Source of the DNA: Heterohyrax brucei
Taxonomy: Eukaryota > Chordata > Mammalia > Hyracoidea > Procaviidae
Reading direction: 5' to 3'
Assembly (NCBI GenBank): GCA_028571685.1
Contig: CM053140.1
Location: 60,518,201 to 60,582,200 of the forward strand
Length of the DNA stretch: 64,000 nucleotides
Shown: positions 63,083-64,000 of the stretch, in pieces
Position numbering within the stretch: the stretch's first letter is position 1
How the letters are laid out: each line of letters starts with the position of its first letter
Made by a program: the position numbers and the translations under genes
Notes under the pieces: generated by a model
Database searches by the model: none
The model's input: the letters and a program-made list of their open reading frames with translations, nothing else
Told to the model about the DNA's origin: nothing

Positions 63083-64000
63083 AATAAATGGTCATAGTGA
63101 ATATGAAAGTATTTTGCCAACTGTAAAGTACTGATCTAGATGGGAGACGGTCTGGCAGATGGCCAGAGATTTGGGATAGGAAGCGGTCCTGGGTGAAGGA
63201 CGGAAACTGGAGAAAGGGACGCAGCCCCCTCACCTCACTGCAGCGAAACAAAGCTGTGTCCTCTGCTGGGAGCTCCTCCTGCCTCTCTTCCCACCCTGCA
63301 CACATGTCAGATCATCAGGTCCGTGAAGGCCCATCAGCCCACCCTTGTGCTCCTTCTCTCCTTAGTACACTTGTTCCTGGGTGCCAAGGCCCTTGAGAGC
63401 AAACAGCTCTCCCTCCCTGAAATGACTCTGAGAGACAAGGCTTTGCCTGCTGTCATTCCCCCTGGACAATGGTTGTGATGAACAAAAGGAGATCAGCAGG
63501 CCAGCTGCAACGCTTGGCGGCGCTGCTTTGTAAGACCGAGAGGACTGGGCCCAGGAGGAGAGGCTGAGGGAGAAGTGGAGAGGGCCCGCTGAAGGTGCAG
63601 GATGTTAGCTCCAGATTTAGCAGGCGGACTGTATTAAAGGAGCATCTTGAAGGAATTTCTGTCAGTTAGAAATCAGTCTCCTCCAAAAGCTTTATTTGAC
63701 AGTTGGCTTCAAGGGGTTTGATGAGATTCATTTTTTCCAGCAGAAAAGAGAGATCAAGGCCTGAAACAAAACCCCTTTCACCCTGAGAACTCTGTTAACA
63801 GCTTAATAGAGGTGAGTTCTCCTCAAAATTGGGAAGTCATTTTTCACTCCCTGGCAGGCGGGCAGGGGCCACGGTGGAGGTCCAGGTCCTGGCCTGTCTT
63901 ACCTTCTGTCCGGACAGCCCTCCCAACTCCCACCCACCCACTCCACCCCACACCTGGGGAGCCAGCAATGAGAGCCCTGAACAGAGCAGGGTTCTGTAGC
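63083..64000. other. Unique sequence, conserved-looking toward the end
   Basis: No repeat or gene recognised. 63600-63820 is repeat-free with moderately AT-rich words (TTTATTTGACAGTTGGC, GTTTGATGAGATTCATTTTT) and could be a conserved non-coding element. A lone GAGGTGAGTTC donor-like string at 63808-63818 has no matching exon. Confidence 0.35.

Noticed and set aside
62860..63120. 86-codon Ser/Pro/Leu-rich reverse frame
   Set aside because: It is the translation of the polypurine tract's complement.
1..64000. A dedicated gene system (operon, defence island, biosynthetic cluster)
   Set aside because: I looked on both strands. The window is SINE/LINE/LTR-rich vertebrate DNA, and the only protein homologies are to RTE, L1 and mariner. 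The unusual signals are in the transposons and local duplications, not in host genes.

Overview
The window is mammalian nuclear DNA, and its repeats point to an afrotherian, most likely a paenungulate (elephant, sirenian or hyrax). Three lineage signs support this. First, there are some twenty copies of a tRNA-derived SINE whose 3' part carries the core GTCGAGTCGGTTCCGACTC (AfroSINE type). Second, there are many copies of an RTE/BovB-type LINE ending in the same core. Third, there are L1 copies with an unusually long 3' UTR of about 1 kb. The species cannot be fixed from the sequence alone. I recognise no host protein-coding exon, no functional RNA gene and no CpG-island promoter. Every frame that shows protein homology belongs to a transposon and is broken.

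Layout. 1-1.6 kb is unique sequence with one MIR. 1.6-5.4 kb is a nearly complete reverse-strand RTE carrying three nested insertions. 5.4-7.6 kb is a patchwork of AfroSINE, MIR, an old L1 and an RTE-derived non-autonomous element. 7.7-15.8 kb is a single reverse-strand RTE split by a forward L1 3' end, a 4 kb reverse L1 and an ERV LTR. 16.2-20.3 kb is old L1M sequence with a nested AfroSINE, a younger L1 3' UTR and an LTR. 20.3-32.3 kb is mostly unique DNA with scattered SINEs, LTRs, MIR, L2 and CR1. 32.3-33.85 kb is a forward RTE with the longest surviving reading frame (210 codons). Next to it lies one half of a local duplication (30.36-30.73 and 33.89-34.26 kb). 38-45.2 kb is an ERV-LTR cluster with LTR-in-LTR and RTE-in-LTR nesting. 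45.8-48 kb is an old L1M 3' region hit by a mariner with intact TA duplications. 49.34-49.53 kb is a ten-copy, 19-bp G-rich minisatellite. 52.9-57.6 kb is an RTE-in-RTE inverted arrangement. 58.2-59.2 kb is a forward L1 3' end. The rest is unique DNA with MIRs and a purine tract at 62.9-63.1 kb.

How the parts relate. RTE supplies the reverse transcriptase that probably moved the AfroSINEs and the RTE-derived short elements, because all share the same 3' hairpin core. Target-site duplications allow a relative chronology: RTE copies are older than the L1, AfroSINE and LTR copies inside them, while some RTEs are themselves inside older LTRs. The observations most worth following are an open frame shared by four copies of the L1 3' UTR, two RTE deletion derivatives with the same junction, a third class of very short core fragments with their own tail, the 368-bp local duplication, a 5'-inverted (twin-primed) L1, and the long RTE inverted repeat. 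All family names come from recognition by eye, not from a database search.
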